A stretch of DNA of 64,000 bases from Melastoma dodecandrum (lineage: Eukaryota > Streptophyta > Magnoliopsida > Myrtales > Melastomataceae). The stretch spans positions 1 through 64,000 of the forward strand of contig JARUPY010000069.1 of assembly GCA_029817715.1 (NCBI GenBank), written 5' to 3'. Below the pieces are notes generated by a model that did no database searches, was not told where the DNA came from, and saw nothing but the letters and a program-made list of their open reading frames with translations. The translations under genes and the position numbers were made by a program. This document shows, in pieces, positions 1 to 10,460 of this stretch. Each line of letters begins with the position of its first letter. The stretch's first letter is position 1.

Positions 1-1750
1 GGACTGTAAAGGCCTTGTGGTTGGGACTTGGCTCTTTGCCTGTTGGCAGGATAGCTACACACCTGCTTTTTCCTATTCGAGGCCAATTAGAATTTTTCTT
101 TCAGCATTGACTAGCGTCTTGTCTACTCCAAAATGTCCGTGCTATTCCTCCTCCTTGATCTTCTTCGATTGAGTAGCTTCTTGAGTCGTATTCACAGGTA
201 ATGCCATAACTTGGAATCTCGAAAACCAAGATTCCATTTCAGCCTGTGTTAGAATCGATCGACGACCCTGATTGGTGCATTGGATGAAAATCCTTCCAAA
301 GTCTTCATCCGTTCTTTTACTACAGATCTTTTAGGTACATCAAATCCAATTAACTTTTGTCTCCATCTCGGAGGTTTGTAGAGTCTATCTTCCTCGAGAG
401 AGCATCAGCGGATCTACATTCTTCACTCTTGGTTTGTGCTTCAAGACAAAGGTGGAAAGCTTGTTGAAACTCGTTCCACTTCGACCATGTCGTGGGGGTC
501 GACTTGAGCTTGTGTTAACCGTTGATTGCATTTGAGTGCATTCATGGTCGGTGTGTAACACGAACTTTCGGGGGCTGCAAGTTCTGGCTCCACGTCTCGA
601 GTACTCGGACGATGGGCTAGGAAGCTCTCTTTGTCGTACGTCGTGTAGTTGTGTTTGGCTCCACCGTTGTTTTCTTGCTTGAAATATTTCAATGGGTCTC
701 CCCTCCTGCAACAAGGCTCCTCCAGATTCCCAATCTCTTGATTTGCTTCAACAATTCGAACCTCAAACTTCTTGTGTGATGTCTCAGGTAAGGCAAGAAC
801 GGGTGCTTCGCTTTTTGACGCTCCTTTTTGTTGCTCACGAATCTAGCTTTGTGCGGCTAGAAGTCCATCTCGATACTTGTCTCCTTCAATACATTCGGTG
901 AGTGGGGCTGCGATATTGATGCTGATAACCCTCCGATTGAACCTCCTTTGAAACGTCGCTAAGCCATTTGAATGCTTCAAAACGGCGTGGATATCCTGTT
1001 TTGGTGTCGGACAGTCCTTTGGATTGCTTTGATCTTTCATGTCGACCATGTTTACTTTAGCTAGATACTTCAAAACCAAGAATATATCCACACTCGGCTG
1101 AAAAGAACTCACACTTCTTAAGGATTTCCATACAGCTTTCTCAACTCGAAGTGTACTGAATATCAACTGTGCGAAGGTGATCATCATGTTCATCAAGAAC
1201 TACTGTTGTAGATAAGAATTGTCGTCGAAGTAGACAACCAAGAACTTCCCCATAAATGGTCGCCAATAAACATGGGTCATCAGTCGCATGAACGTGCTGG
1301 GTGCGTTTTGCACAAACCAACTAATTTTGTACAACCACATTACTTGGTATTGAAGGCGGGGTCTTCCAATCACGCGCCTTCACCTTTCATTCCGAATATG
1401 GTGATATCCACTACGCAAATCCCATCATGTTCGGAAAACACCTGCGCTCCATGCATCTTATCTAACATGTCATCTTGTCGAGGAAATCGGGAAATCGATT
1501 ACTTCACCGGTGATATTTGTTTGAGTCGCTCGGACTATCCATGCACATTCGCCAAGTAGTCCCATCCTTTTTCTCCGGTACCAATATAGCTGGGAGCTGA
1601 GCAAGGGCCTCATACTCTCACTCGAACCAATCCTTGTTCATGCAACTCGTCGACCTGCCTCTTGTGTTTGTTTGCTTCATTTGGTTTGCATCGATTAAAG
1701 TCCGGTCGATTTGGAAGAGAAGAGAATGCTCCTAGAACCAAGTCGATCTG
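1..1750 (-). pseudogene. Degenerate gypsy (family A) pol: integrase N-terminus, RNase H and RT
   Basis: This is the pol region of a Ty3/gypsy element read on the minus strand. Direct comparison with the better copy at 52.2-55.1 kb shows colinear matches. The integrase zinc-finger segment (reading like CQQAKSQ) is at about 1-60 and runs off the window edge. RNase H (YTTYDKESFLA-like) is at about 440-710. The RT/RNase H junction (PLTECIEGDKY, FQRRFNR) is at about 850-1190. RT is upstream of that to about 1750. Stops and frameshifts occur throughout, so no domain is intact. Its own 5' LTR lies to the right at 3658-4416, which fixes the orientation. It is a dead copy; the 3' LTR lies outside the window. 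Confidence 0.8.
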
Positions 1751-3485
1751 CATGTTGTATATGCTTCGCATAGGTAGTAATTCGGACTGGCAAACTCCTC
1801 CGGTAAACTACATCTTTTGATATAACTCTTCGAGTATGGATTACTTCGGGGATTGGCTCGTCGATTGATCCTGGGTTGTTTTGACAAGAGAAACCAGAAA
1901 ATATAAGACTTCTTCACCTGAGTGACTCGCTCGAACCAATTGAACTCCTTTTGAGACGCTGTTCGGTAGTGATTGATTCTGCTTCGTGCTGTCATAGTCT
2001 GAGTGGTGAGGGGCATCAATGTGACCTTTCTTTCCCGTCGACGCTGATGGTACTAAGGTATTACGATATCCCGTCATGTTGTGAGCGTCCATCAAATACT
2101 TGTTATGGTCTTCCTAGGAGCTAGTGGCACGCCCAGTCCATTGGAATATAACGTCAGCTATTTACTTCTTCCTTGTAGCTTTTCTCATATCGAGAATGGA
2201 TCTCTCGCTCTTGGTGTCACTCGAAAACATCACTCTCCTTGTTGGAGCCATTGAAGACGATAGGGGTGTGAGGATGAGCTTTCGATAAGGAACTTAAGCT
2301 TTTCACGACCATCGTACCTGCGATACGGCGTTTGGAGTTGCAGCTTCCGCTATCCACAATCTCCAAGCAAACTTTTCCTTACGACTGTGTTTTGGGTGTG
2401 GAAAAATATTTTCACTTTGTTTCTCCTCTTTAGCGGGTGTCTACGCTTAAAGTTCTTTTTTGATTGACCAACATTTCTCCTTCAATCCGGGTACATACCT
2501 CCAATATCCTCTGCATCCCAAGTAGGTATCGATCGTTTTTTTTTTTTTCTCCTTGAACTCTTCTTCTCCACATCGGACAGCTATCTAATGACAGCGTTTC
2601 TCCTCGTTGGACATTCAGAAGCCATGTGGTTACCTAATCCTTGACATTTGAAAAACTCTCGTCGATTGTTATTTCTCGCTCGTTCGGGGGTGGGGACCCT
2701 TGACTTACTGGTCTAGTATTCGATGGAGGTTTTCCTTGACGTCGTCGACCAGTGGCTTTTGCCTGGGAGACTCCTTCACCTTGTTGAAAAGCGGGGAACC
2801 CTTCTCGATGATGAGCGGGGGTACTCGATTCCTTCTCGCTGTGCCTGCTGACTCCAAAACCTTGGTGGGCAAGTTGCCCTAAATCATCGAAGTTGAAAAT
2901 ATTTCTGAAGTTCTACTGTTATCCGCGATCTGCGTTATGGCCTTAAGCTCCTCGAAGATACCTAGCAATGAGGTTTGCTCTTAGGCTTCTTGAACATCAC
3001 ACTGTAGCAATGAGTCTCTCGCAATTCCCTCGTGTACCCCGGATAACACTTGAAACTTGCTTGTAGCGACCGCAACTTGTGGTTTGAGATCCCGTCGGAT
3101 AATGCTCTAGCAGAAACACATTAGTCATAGCCCTCTTCATTTTCGTCCATGTTTGTATCTGATCATGTCCTTCTCTTCGACGCTGGTGGTTTTTTTGGTG
3201 TTTCTCCACATAAATAACTGGCGTACTTCTTCAACTTTAATGCAACCCAACCTAATCCTTTCGTTTCCCTAGGGCAACCTCTTCATAGTCAAAATGATGT
3301 GCTTCTACTATGTGCATCCAGTTGAATGTACTCTCCCTCGGGGTCCAAGTTTCCTTCGAACTTCGTTATTCTATACACTTCATTGTCGGGGTTCTTCTTT
3401 TCTAGATGACGATTTAATCTGTAGAAGACCCTCGTGTAAACTCCTCATACATCATGGGGTTCACTTCTTGTTCGCTATCTTATGA
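1740..3485 (-). pseudogene. Degenerate gypsy (family A) gag and protease
   Basis: This continues the same minus-strand element upstream of pol. The gag capsid region is visible at about 3000-3340 (FDYEEVALGK, then IQTWTKMKRAM). A CCHC-type zinc knuckle with an insertion (CQGLGNHMASEC) lies at about 2610-2652. The retropepsin active site DSGSC is at about 2339-2353. The protease C-terminus and linker to RT (KVTLMPLTTQ) occupy about 1740-2100. The order gag, zinc knuckle, protease, RT is normal for a gypsy element. All parts are broken by stops and frame changes. It matches the family-A protease pieces at 26.1 kb, 47.1 kb and 51.3 kb. Confidence 0.72.
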
Positions 3486-3657
3486 AATGCGGGTAGTCGA
3501 TGCCATGATGAGTTTGCACCGATTGTTAGTTGTTACTGAACAGATCGAACGATCGTACTGATTCAAGCCAAGCCAATGATGCCTTATTCTTAGAGTCATA
3601 CTGAGTTGGAATCAACCGGCCATTGACAACCTTGCGATCTCTGTTTACCATAAGAAA

Positions 3658-4416
3658 TGATACAGGGAGGACGACCAAGGAATAGATGATTCCTCAATAC
3701 CAAAAATGAAATGGGGACAGTCACTGAATAAGGGGGCTGCGGGAATTTGAGTGACAGCTGTGGGTAATGCGTCAGAAGGTGTTGTAGGGTAGGTGGCTGA
3801 ATGATGGCAAAGGAAGGGTTGAGGATTCCAACCTCCATAGGATACAGATGCACCACCATGAAAGAAAAGACTTCGGATAGACTTAGTTTGGCCATGGATA
3901 CATTAAAAACACCAATTGTGGATATAGTACGATGGCGAGGAACCTCAACCAGTGACATTACAGAAACACCCACGAACTGGTTGAAACAATCAAACTCAAT
4001 CCGCACTTAGAATCCCACACAATATGAAGAACATGATCTGGGTTGGAACTAGTTTTTATAGTCTGAATCAAAAGTTGTTTTCAGAAATAATTAATTTTCA
4101 AAGGCACCTTATATAGTTGGCCTTGGAAAGAAATGAATTAATTGCAAACAAACATCCAAACTAAATGCATGCAGAAACTTAATTACTTAGCAATAATGGC
4201 TTATTGGGAATGAATGCAAACTAAATGCAAGGTAGTGGAGGCGTTAGTGGTCTGGGAATTTAATTTGTCTTCAATTCGGGGGTTGCTTCTACTTCGACTT
4301 GCCTGCTTCGGAGATCCCTTGCTTCGACTGATCATCGATTGATTGAAATGCGAATTAGTCGATGATGAGCAAAGCTGACAGCTCTAGTTGATGGTGAGTC
4401 GATGGTCCTTGTATCA
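3658..4416 (-). repeat. 5' LTR of gypsy family A (copy A1)
   Basis: This 759-bp sequence has the ends TGATAC...GTATCA and matches, over its length, the solo LTR at 51488-52216 and the 3' LTR at 55088-55843. It sits upstream of the minus-strand gag and protease of the same family, so it is that element's 5' LTR. An AT-rich TATA-like stretch (ttatatag) lies near 4110. I see no clear tRNA-Met primer site next to its left edge, and the sequence there may be rearranged. The outer 5 bp on the right are GGTGA; the partner duplication is outside the window. Confidence 0.75.
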
Positions 4417-4903
4417 GGTGACTAGGAAGAGGCTACAACGGCGCTGATGTTTGAACCGATCCCGTGACAGTAGCAGTTGAGACAGAAGCAATCGATAGTT
4501 AGGATAGCCTCCATAGTTTCAATGGTCACGAGAGCATTACGGACAGTGGAAGTGATTGAAGTGGAGGTGCGGGTAGAGGTTTCAACCATTACTGCTTGGG
4601 TAGGAGCGATCTCTCAAGTCGTTTTCTTTGCGGAGCAATTTTGGCAGCTCGGTACCTTGATTGTGTGAAAAAGAGTTGACTAAGCATCAAACAATGTTAC
4701 ACTTTGGATGCATGATACGTAGTGATGCATAATCATGTCTACACAAGGATTGGAATGTGATTACAATGAATTCAGTCTAAGGGAGAGAAAATAAGATAGC
4801 TAAGAGTTGGTTAAACTGAAATTTATTACAAAAAATACTACAAAGTAATAAAGAAAAGATAAAATGGGCTTGCAAGCCCGCCGTGATAGAGTGATCTCAT
4901 TCT
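4417..4903. other. No gene recognised
   Basis: This stretch right of the family-A LTR has a short plus-strand open frame at 4477-4668 that resembles nothing I know and is probably chance. The sequence from about 4680 is A-rich with no repeat structure that I can see. Confidence 0.4.
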
Positions 4904-5802
4904 TCAAATACAATCCCAAGGGCTGATCGGGCATCGATGTCCTCCTAACAATTTGGAGGAGGTTTGAACTCTTCCTCCATGAGAGTCATCCACACACGTG
5001 CGATGTGTGACATCGACCGCTGAATTATGCCTCTTGGTGGGCGGCTGTTCAAGTCGATCGGGACAAACGGTTCGGCTGGTGGTGCTCTGATTCGCGGAGC
5101 TCCCCCCGTACAGGTGCATGACCCGCGTTGGAAAGTAGTAGGATGTCCTGGCGATCCCAGCGATCGAGATATAATCTCCATCTGGGGAGTTTACGATAGC
5201 CCAGTCCACGTTGAAGCATCTGTCCATCTGGTAGAAGTCTTCTAGCTCCAGAGAGCGAAAGAGAGCTCGGACCCCTGTGAATGTGTGGGTCGGGAGCAGA
5301 GCGCGCTCTGATATGCGTTCGAGGAAATTTGAAAACTACTACCGTTTGAATGACTCTCCAGTGATGCCGATGTGGGTGTATAAACATGCCTAGAGCAACG
5401 TGAGGCTAAAGGAGAATTGATGGTTTCGAACTCCTTTATTGGCTTTTCGCATTGTCTCGGTGAGGCTGTAGTTTGTCTCACCAATCAGGCTGGGAATGAA
5501 ATGTCTTCTTTCGAGGATCACTTTTGTCAAGTACATTGTTCGCTTGTTAAGTGATGCTTCGGTGTATGGGAAAAGGATCGTCCCCGTGAACAAAAGGTTA
5601 AACGCCATTGTTGAGCCATTACCGTCTCCCATGCGTAGTTCGTACGACGTCTTACGTAATTGGAAGTGTCCATCGACGTTGATGTGCCCTTCTCTAGTTG
5701 AAGCGGGGTACAACGGCTGGAGAGATTTGAAGGAGACAAGCGATAGTTCATTGGCTTGTCGTCGTACGGCTGGGGGGATTCCCTAGTGACGAGGGAATGC
5801 AA
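4904..5802 (-). pseudogene. Degenerate plant-transposon-type (Transposase_32/env-like) ORF
   Basis: Overlapping minus-strand frames cover this region. The most readable part, at about 5390-5713, contains a stretch of the form FPYTEASLNKRTMYLTK followed by HFIPSLIGE. This pattern (a helix with repeated hydrophobics, then FPSLI) resembles the C-terminal half of the putative plant transposon domain (PF20167) found in env-like ORFs of Athila-type elements. A better example is at 28878-29951. At least two frameshifts are needed to read it through. Function is unknown even in intact relatives. A primer-site-like sequence (GGCGACTCC) lies to the right at about 6205-6220. The assignment rests on remembered family patterns, so it is tentative. 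Confidence 0.4.
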
Positions 5803-6569
5803 ATTAGTTCTTACAATTTATCACATTCAAAGTATACGTGGGACATGACCATGCACACGTAGTAGTCACTTAGTAACAAACAAATGCACATGCGGCTTAT
5901 GGTACCTGTAGTAGGGAAACAATACTACTTCGAATCCTCCCTCAGATAGAGGGAGGCCGCGCCCCGGCAAAAGACCATACCACAAAGAGCAGTATTGCTG
6001 GGCCTCACGGTTACCCCCCTAACGATCCTAGCCCCGGGTTCGAGCAATTCTAGAAATGCCTAGTAAGCGGTAAACAAACATAACAATGAGTACAACAAAA
6101 GGGCACCGAGCTAAACAAGTACATGCGCAAACAAGAATTCCTATCCGCATGTGGATTGAAAATGTAAGAGCGTTCGAAAGGAATCCACATGCAGAGACCC
6201 CTGCGGAGTCGCCATTCGGGATGTACTCGCGCCTTCCGATCTAGCATGCGTGTGGCAGTTCGAACGACCCGAGGATCCGGGTCCGCTCCCCAAAGGCTCA
6301 TTCGGTCGTCATCATGACTCGAGCGTCAGACATTGCGAAGGGGAACTAGGTTGGGCCCTGCCTTGATTCCTAAATGGGCTTACAGGGTGTTTAACTAATC
6401 GTTTCCAATTCCTTGTAAGGGAACCGAATGAGACAAGTGAAAGTCTGTGTATAGGCCTCACTAGGGACCGTTCGTGAGGACACGTAAACGGGTCGTGTCG
6501 CTAGTCTCTCATCCAAAATGGCTCTGAAAAGATGTTGTTGTTGTTATTGTTTAACATATGAAAACTACT
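5803..6569. other. Noncoding block with GGCGACTCC primer-site-like motifs
   Basis: No coding sequence is supported. On the minus strand GGCGACTCC occurs at about 6207-6218 (preceded by GAAT) and again at about 6570-6584 (GGTGGCGACTCC). Sequences of this kind lie at the primer-binding site of some plant Tat-lineage retrotransposons, so these may be element or LTR ends. No matching LTR pair is visible. Confidence 0.3.
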
Positions 6570-8529
6570 ATGGAGTCGCCACCAACTTAGTTTTGAAAAC
6601 TGATTTAAGTCGAAAAACCAGAGTTCGATTCGGAGATTCTTTTCCGGTATCTTCTTCTGGGATCGGAGTAGGCCTAACCTTCCTGGGTCGTCTACGAAGA
6701 TTCGTGCTATCATCTTCTACAAACTCTCAGAAGATTCACCTCTACTCGTCGATGTTGCCCTAATGATAGGCTTCTTCGACACGATCAATGCTGGCGTCCT
6801 TTTTCTCTTGATTCTTCCCTTTTCAGTGGGAACCGGCGGTGCTGAGACGTCTAATGCCCCTATAGATATTAATTTGTCAAGATCGACGGGGAATGTTATG
6901 ATAAGGATTCGACGTTGATACCTGGCATTAGTGCTTTCTCTTGTTTGGCAGTGAGAAATTTGTGGAAGTTTTCCTATTGCAGCATAGCTTCATTGGCTTT
7001 AATAATTTTGTTGAAGGCCATCTTCCAACAGCAATCGAACTCCCTTGTCGAACTGCATCATTTTGAGGTGTCGGGGAAGGCATGGGCGAAAATGCTCGAT
7101 CCGAGGCAGAGAATAACTGCGTGTATTAGGGAATGTTATGCTGGTTAAGTAACAAAATGTTTCGTTTGAACCAAGCTTACCCTGCTAGCATAACCAAGGT
7201 CGATGCTGACATGATCCTCTAATTTGTTTGAAAGTATCGATGAAGGGGAATGGGCAACTCTGAGCGAACCCCAGCTATCGTGCCACGAAATGAGGATTGT
7301 AAACTTCGACGAAATAGCCTCTGGTGTCGCTAGCAACCAAGTCTCTGGGAGTTAGCACATGATCCCAAAAGTGGTGCGTCCGCAGGGAGCGTCGAAGCTC
7401 GTACACCTTGTCATTCTGAGGACAAGGTCACCAACAGGGCTTGTCAATATGCAAGAGTCGATGAAGACATCCCGAGGTAGTATCCCTCTCCCAGTTCTCA
7501 TAGCGAAACAAGCGAATAAATTCCAATCTGTAGAATGCGGATGGGTCGATATTCTTAGACAGTTCGAAGTTGTGTAGTCGAGGGAAGTACAAGTGTGCCC
7601 ATGCCACGATAATCCACAAAGGGCCTGTTGCTGGTCTCGAAGGGAATACTCCTAAATTCTTCGGATCGATTGCAACTGCCTCGAAGTGAGCTCAATAGAC
7701 CAGACTGAGAAGGAACGGAGACATCGCTACTGGTTCTGTTGCTTTCACTAAGAAGCTCGCCACTAGTACCATGTGATTCAGCAATTGCTTGCTGCGATTC
7801 AAGTAGACGTACTTCGAAAGCCATTCAATCATGAACTGATATTCGTCCTCCTCACCCGTCCTTCGGGTCCTTTGATAGATGAGTTTCGATGACGATCCCG
7901 AGGCGTTGCTTCTTTTCAAATCTGAAATCATCGTTCACCTCTGATAATCTAACGGGTGTTCCGTAGGGATAACAGCCCATCAGAAAAGCCACATCGGGAA
8001 TGGTCACTGTCATGGGTCCTTCTCGAAGATAGAAGAAGTTGGTCAATACACACCATAGAGATAGAAGTGTCGCGACTGAACGACGATTGCATCTCATTGG
8101 CTCTGTTGAAGCCTTAATCTGATAAATCCCTATGGTTTCCCACTTGCTGCGTTGAAGATCGGTCCATAAATTTGTCCATTCGACGAACCTATCTACACCT
8201 GTAGTTGGAAAGCAATGCAAAGTTGAATCGTCGGAGTTAGGGGACCGACACCAATTACCTGGGTCAAGGAAACTGTCTCTGCAGATTGGGATGACTATAG
8301 GGTCAGGGAGGAGGTAATCGACGGACATATGCTTGTTGTCTACCGAAGGGTTGAAAGAACCGCCTCTAAAGAAGGGGCCCGGCGTGATTTGCCCGTTATT
8401 TTTTGCCTCTTCTTCGGCGAAATCGAAGGTTCTTTTGGCTAGGGAATCTATTACATAGCTCCTGAACCCTTTGAAGTAAACCCCACAACCATTCAGCGGC
8501 GTGTGATTGTAGAATGCTTGAGGTGCCAT
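6570..8529 (-). pseudogene. Plant mobile domain (PMD) protein gene, decayed
   Basis: A long minus-strand frame starts at an ATG whose first base is 8529 (MAPQAFYNHTPLNG) and runs to 7852. It carries the PMD pattern: an aromatic-rich EWTNLW segment, then KWETIGIYQIKAS, a helix with LLSLWCVLTNFF, and the hallmark GPMTVTIPDVAFLMG. After a frameshift near 7870 the domain continues (EYQFMIEWLSKYVYL, then GPLWIIVAWAHLYFP), with a stop near 7690. Fragments of a charged C-terminal region continue to about 6600 in several frames. PMDs occur in host MAIN/MAIL1 proteins and in gypsy and MULE transposons. The breaks and surroundings favour a transposon-derived copy. An upstream in-frame ATG at 8628 exists, but 8529 fits the usual start better. 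Confidence 0.6.
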
Positions 8530-9725
8530 GACTGGATGCGGCATGGAAGCATCGCTTTGCAGAAGAGAGAGAAATAGACGGATTGATGAAGAGAAAGAGA
8601 GTAAACGTGGCAAATAGGAAGATGACAAAGGTTTTATAGGGGAAGATGGAGAAGACGGACTGACACATCGAAGGGAGGTTACAAAATATTTACATGGTAA
8701 ACGTCATTCTGGGCTTTGCATATTGGGCTTTGAAGATGCTCGAGATCGATGATGCGTCGACGGCGTTCAACATCGATGTTGCGTCAAGGATAATCATCAA
8801 GGTATAAGATCAATGTTGACTCAGGAGCTCATCGATATTACGAGGATCGACAGTGGAGTTCATCGATGATGGGATTATCTCAAACAGTTGGTCGATAGTT
8901 AGCATTAGGATAATTAGCACGTTTTTAATGGGTTTAGGTCTACAGTTATCTGGTTAATGTCTATAAATATGTCGTCCTTAGTCAATTGTTGAACACAGAA
9001 AATCATTCTATGACCCTGAAGGGCTGCTTGGTTGTCAACTTGACTGCTAGATATCGTGTAAAGTGTTACAGGATGGCCGTAAGTTTTCTTTTTCTTATGT
9101 TAGTGAAATTCTTAACTTCTATTTGTTCTTTTGTTTTATTGGCGATAACGTTACGTTCAACACTTTAATCCCTGTTATATCGCGATGTGTTTCGTCCGCA
9201 AATAGCCTCAGAATTCTCATATCTAGTGGAGGATTGTGATCCCCGCGTCTTAGACTTTTTATTATTATTTTTTTGTTTGTTTTCTCTTGATCCACGGTAT
9301 ATCACATGATTCTCGAAAAAAAAGGGAAAACGACCTTGACGATTTCATGTTTTATTTTGACGTCATGGGTCATAGAAAAGAAAAAGTATGGGCAATCAAG
9401 GAGTCGTGACGGGAACATGTCAAATATATGCAATATTAAGGAGAAAAAAAAAAAGAAACGGATGATGTGTGAATATGGTTAATTCTAGTTAATCCTAATC
9501 GACCATGTGAATTACCAATTTTTATTGATGATATCATTAATCATGTTTAACGATTACCAAAGCAAGCATGTTCGACAATCGTTAATCTAAAAAGCACATC
9601 TACAATGGTTGGTTAGTGATTCAATTAATCTAAGCTTAATTGAATGCAATTAAAACTAGATTAGTAATGGTTAAATAAATGAATGCTCGTCTTGACTAAC
9701 CTGGTCGGTTTTTGCATAACATTCC
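8530..9725. other. No gene recognised
   Basis: The part 8740-8920 is rich in short ATCGATG-type repeats. The part 9250-9460 contains A- and T-runs. The part at about 9480-9720 has weak similarity (ATCGTTAAACATGATTAATGATAT, read in reverse) to sequence near 47410-47440. Open frames here are short and unsupported. Confidence 0.4.
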
Positions 9726-10435
9726 GGAGTTAGCCAAAGGTTTTCACTATTTGGACAGGATGATTCGATTTAATGTTGTATTGAGGTGATCCGCAATTTA
9801 GGGGATCTATAGTTATCTTTAACGATGAAAAGTATTGATTCATGAATGCTTCTTTCATCTGTTTCCCGGTGGTGGCTAATCCCGCAGGTAAAGAATTAAG
9901 CCAACTCCATGCTCTATCCTTCAAAGAGAAGGGGGAATAGCTTCAATATGACCGCATCACGGGGCACTCCATTCTACCTGAAGCTGTCGTAGATACTTAG
10001 GAACTTGCTTAAATGCTCATGTGGATCCTCACTTGGTGACCCTCGAAACATCACTGAATTTTGAATCATTTGCATCACCGATGTTTTTATCTCGTAGTCC
10101 CGTCCATGAATTGCAAGTGCAATACAGGACCGGCTTAAATGTGGTTCTGCTGAAGTAAACTCCACCATCAGCCTAGTATAAATAACCTACTCACCTTCAG
10201 TTTGTTGTCCGTGAATTGGATTTCCATCCATGTTGCTTTGTTGTGCACGAGCGCTCTCAAAAAACCAGCTTATGAAATGTCCTTTCGATGTCGGGATCAA
10301 AAGGTAAATTTTTTGGATTTTGAGTACGTCGCATGCACCTAGCAAAAAATAACAAAAGCAAAAAAGAAAAGAAATGAACGACTTGAACATCAAATAGGAA
10401 AAAGTGTTCAAAGTAGAAAAATTTTCTCAAAATTG
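9726..10435 (-). pseudogene. Athila-like gag fragment (second Athila-type element)
   Basis: Read on the minus strand just downstream of a primer site, this shows the start of an Athila-type gag: FDPDIERTFHKL near 10300, then SVMQMIQNSVMFRGSPSEDPHEHL at 10168-9974, and DRAWSWLNSLPAG at 9924-9730. These are the conserved plant gag blocks (QMIQNS...EDP..HL and KDKA.SWL.SLP). The frames are interrupted by several stops. The gag is cut off at about 9726, and no protease or RT follows, so this is the 5' stub of an element whose LTR lies to the right. It is clearly diverged from the Athila gag at 43-44.4 kb. Confidence 0.7.
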
Positions 10436-10438
10436 ATT

Positions 10439-10455
10439 CCCCGAAAACGGTGCCA
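10439..10455 (-). promoter_or_regulatory. Primer-binding site of Athila-like element 2
   Basis: The minus strand reads TGGCACCGTTTTCGGGG, a close relative of the tRNA-Asp-type site TGGCGCCGTTGCCGGGG seen at 44473-44489. It starts 5 bases from the LTR end (TGATCA...) and is followed by gag, as expected. Confidence 0.7.
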
Positions 10456-10460
10456 AAATT

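Noticed and set aside
6010..6060. Possible tRNA from GGGTTCGAG (B-box-like)
   Set aside because: No matching A box, acceptor stem or cloverleaf can be formed around it.
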